DNA of 64,000 bases. It comes from Episyrphus balteatus (taxonomy: Eukaryota > Arthropoda > Insecta > Diptera > Syrphidae). This document shows positions 62,200 through 64,000 of the stretch, one piece after another. Below the pieces are notes generated by a model. That model was not told the DNA's origin. It saw only the letters and a program-made list of their open reading frames with translations, and did not search any database. Numbering within the stretch: position 1 is the first letter of the stretch; every line of letters starts with the position of its first letter. The translations under genes were made by a program, and so were the position numbers. The stretch is from positions 34,407,554 to 34,471,553 of the forward strand of contig NC_079137.1 in NCBI RefSeq assembly GCF_945859705.1. The letters run 5' to 3'.

Positions 62200-62590
62200 A
62201 TTTCTTGAATATCTCCTAAACGTAGGTTGGCAAACGATGATTTTTTGTTTTTATCCATTTCTCGATTGCCGTTTCAATTTTTGGCGATTACAGAAAAAAT
62301 GACAGTTGCTATAACAAATTGATTTTTTTTAATACTCGTATTTCCTAAGCGGAAGGTGGAAAAACGGTCATTTTTGGTTTGTATCAAGAACTTGACCTGG
62401 ACACACGATTGCATCTCAAAAAACTTGGCTTTTTAGTGCTAAATTTGTTTTTTGAAACGGGCCGAGGAGTGGACAAAAGATTGCAATTGGTTTTATACGT
62501 CTATCTCAAAATTTGAGTGTTTTAAACTATTTTTTGAAGGGTGGACATTGGACAAATGAAAACTTTTGAAGTGGACAAAAGGTGAACAAG
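62200..62590. repeat. Degenerate tandem units with GGTGGAAAAACG core
   Basis: Units near 62222 (GGTTGGCAAACGATGATTTT), 62350 (GGAAGGTGGAAAAACGGTCA), 62467 (GAGTGGACAAAAGATTGC) and 62537 (GAAGGGTGGACATTGGAC) are related and separated by roughly 70-130 bp. The same core occurs at 61368, left of the foldback insertion, so that insertion sits inside this array. Related units also lie at 49928 and 44714. Divergence is high. Confidence 0.5.
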
Positions 62591-63060
62591 CATTTAAAAA
62601 CTAGTTTGGTTCAAAAATTTTCAGGTCACAGTTATGTCTTCACGAGCTAACGTGGAAAGGAAAAATATTGAAGAACGTCAAATTTATTTTAAATAGTGAA
62701 TAGAGATTTTTCAAATTGAACTCAAATACTAGGTTTTTACTGTTCAACAGCAACAATAAATGCTCGTTTTTTTTTGTGCTGCAGTGTATTTTTGCGCGTC
62801 CCTTTGGCTTTTATTGATCCAAAAACAGACTAAAATCATCTCAACAAAAAAAAAAAACCAAACACAAAGTACAGAAGCGTTTTCATCTATAATCGGTGGT
62901 TGGGTTGGTGGAAAAAAAAAAAAAACGAAGACATTCAGGAATTTCTCGCACATCCAAAAAGTATTATACATCTCACACCTTTTTACCTTTCTCGGGATCA
63001 ACATGTTTCAGTTGCATATATTCGTTTTGCCCTAAGGAAAAATAAAAAAAGAAAAAAAAA

Positions 63061-64000
63061 AAATACAGAAAACAAACATAAAGAATTGTTTGTTCCCCCG
63101 TTGGCGTTGGTTGGTTGGTTGGCTGAATGCGCTGTGGTATTTTTCTCAAACATTCAAAGGATGTTCAGGATGCTATTCATCATTTAGCGCGAATCCAGAA
63201 TATAAAGTAGGTTCAATATTGTTGCCAAAAAGAGAAGGAGGAGGGCCAGCTTCAGCGCACCACACCCGTAGAACTATAAAGAAGAACAATTTCAATTCCC
63301 TCAAATGTCACTCAACTAATACTGATCCTTGTTTTTTTTTTTACTTTTTCTTGTTCCTTTTTTTTTAAACTTCTGTGGTTCATGGCTTCAAACCACAAGT
63401 CCGATATCGATCTTTAAACTTTGACTTTCAATTAAGCACTCTGAGACCGTGAAATGATTGCAATTCCTGAATTTATTGGCCCCATTTAAACAGTCAGGGG
63501 GATTAGTGGTGCCTTGCTGCTGTTGCAATCGCAGCAGCCGTTCGTTACCGCTGCCGTCAAAGAAGCGGATGATCTCCAATATAAGCTAAGCTGCTCCATA
63601 TAAAACCGCATCATAAGTCGAACATAACCACAACTAATAAAAACAAAAAAAAAGGTACAGAATCAAAGCCCCACATCATCCGGCGAGTCGAGAGAGAAGT
63701 ATGAGAATTCCCAGATCCTTGTGTATATGGTTTACGATTTGACAGTTTTGATTGACTTGAATGCCAGACATCGCGGCGGAGGGCAATTGTTATGATTTCT
63801 GATGACAGCCACACAATGGGAGGCGCCTTGATGGTTGTTGTTATTGTTGTTGTTGTTGATGTTGCAGTTGGTTGATGTTGCTTAAATAAGTTTCTTCGCT
63901 GTTGCTTCAAAATGAACTCATATTTTAAATGGAAATCGAAAATTTATTTGAGACTTTGATTTTGTGCGGCGAATTTATTTTTGTATCTGCGGCGGTTGTC
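63061..64000. other. Balanced-composition island 10 (bs intron, continues past the edge)
   Basis: CpG-bearing sequence with GTTGGTTGGTTGGC (63108), GCTGCTGTTGCAATCGCAGC (63516) and a (GTT)n run (63836-63856). No SRF exon sequence is present. Candidate enhancer. Confidence 0.3.

Larger units (their letters stand above)
59801..63060. other. AT-rich intronic stretch
   Basis: It contains foldback copy 2 and the degenerate tandem units. A 148-codon frame (60026-60472) starts at GTG and is dominated by Lys, Ile, Leu, Phe and Asn; I do not regard it as a gene. Confidence 0.5.
42561..64000 (-). other. bs: bs intron (3' part), at least 21.4 kb
   Basis: I searched both strands for the missing SRF pieces (the Gly-Arg-Val-Lys-Ile-Lys-Met-Glu helix and the Thr-Gly-Ile-Met-Lys-Lys exon end) and saw none up to the right edge, so the intron probably runs past it. 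It holds four islands of balanced composition (48550-49500, 54220-56050, 59200-59800, 63060-64000) in AT-rich DNA, one 9-bp-duplication foldback element, a second foldback element with a retro-insertion, and dispersed repeat units. Introns of developmental regulators in flies commonly hold enhancers; whether these islands do is inference. Confidence 0.75.

Noticed and set aside
1..64000. CRISPR arrays, operons, rRNA or intact tRNA genes
   Set aside because: None visible; the base composition, the spliced SRF exon and the repeat types are eukaryotic.

Overview
The window is nuclear DNA of an insect, almost certainly a fly (Diptera). It is AT-rich, with many A and T runs, short nested non-autonomous transposons and microsatellites, and it has no bacterial gene organisation. 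The only protein-coding sequence I can defend is one exon on the minus strand (42560 down to 42072). It encodes the C-terminal half of the MADS domain, the SAM extension and the whole C-terminal tail of serum response factor, the fly gene blistered (bs). Every other reading frame looks like a chance frame or a by-product of repeats. I cannot name the genus from this sequence.

Layout. bs is transcribed right to left. From 42561 to the right edge, at least 21.4 kb is one intron; its 5' end and the upstream exons, including the first half of the MADS box, lie outside the window. From 42071 leftwards come the 3' UTR, whose end I cannot fix, and then about 40 kb of downstream DNA with no recognisable gene. 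Both parts alternate between islands of more balanced composition (about 1-1950, 6380-8560, 13180-14900, 18150-21100, 28300-30200, 33780-34800, 48550-49500, 54220-56050, 59200-59800, 63060-64000) and very AT-rich stretches that hold most of the repeats. The islands carry CpG-containing words, CAA/CAG/CGT microsatellites, CGATA-type motifs and small hairpins. They are the natural candidates for bs enhancers, boundaries or non-coding transcripts, but this is inference.

Mobile DNA is the most informative content. The best case is a foldback-type element present twice (12117-12967 and 61394-62090). Its terminal repeats are built from variable numbers of an AAAATTCTG-type unit, it has a central hairpin, and each copy has its own perfect 9-bp target duplication. 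Other well-supported cases are: a palindromic Harbinger-like element (3913-4559); a related copy split by a 721-bp element whose empty site can be read from a neighbouring copy (22475-23345); a two-copy tandem MITE (10349-11201); a small MITE (5612-5844); and a foldback element (52668-53523) carrying a 231-bp structured, GC-rich retro-insertion with a 14-bp target duplication. None encodes a transposase, so all would depend on proteins supplied elsewhere.
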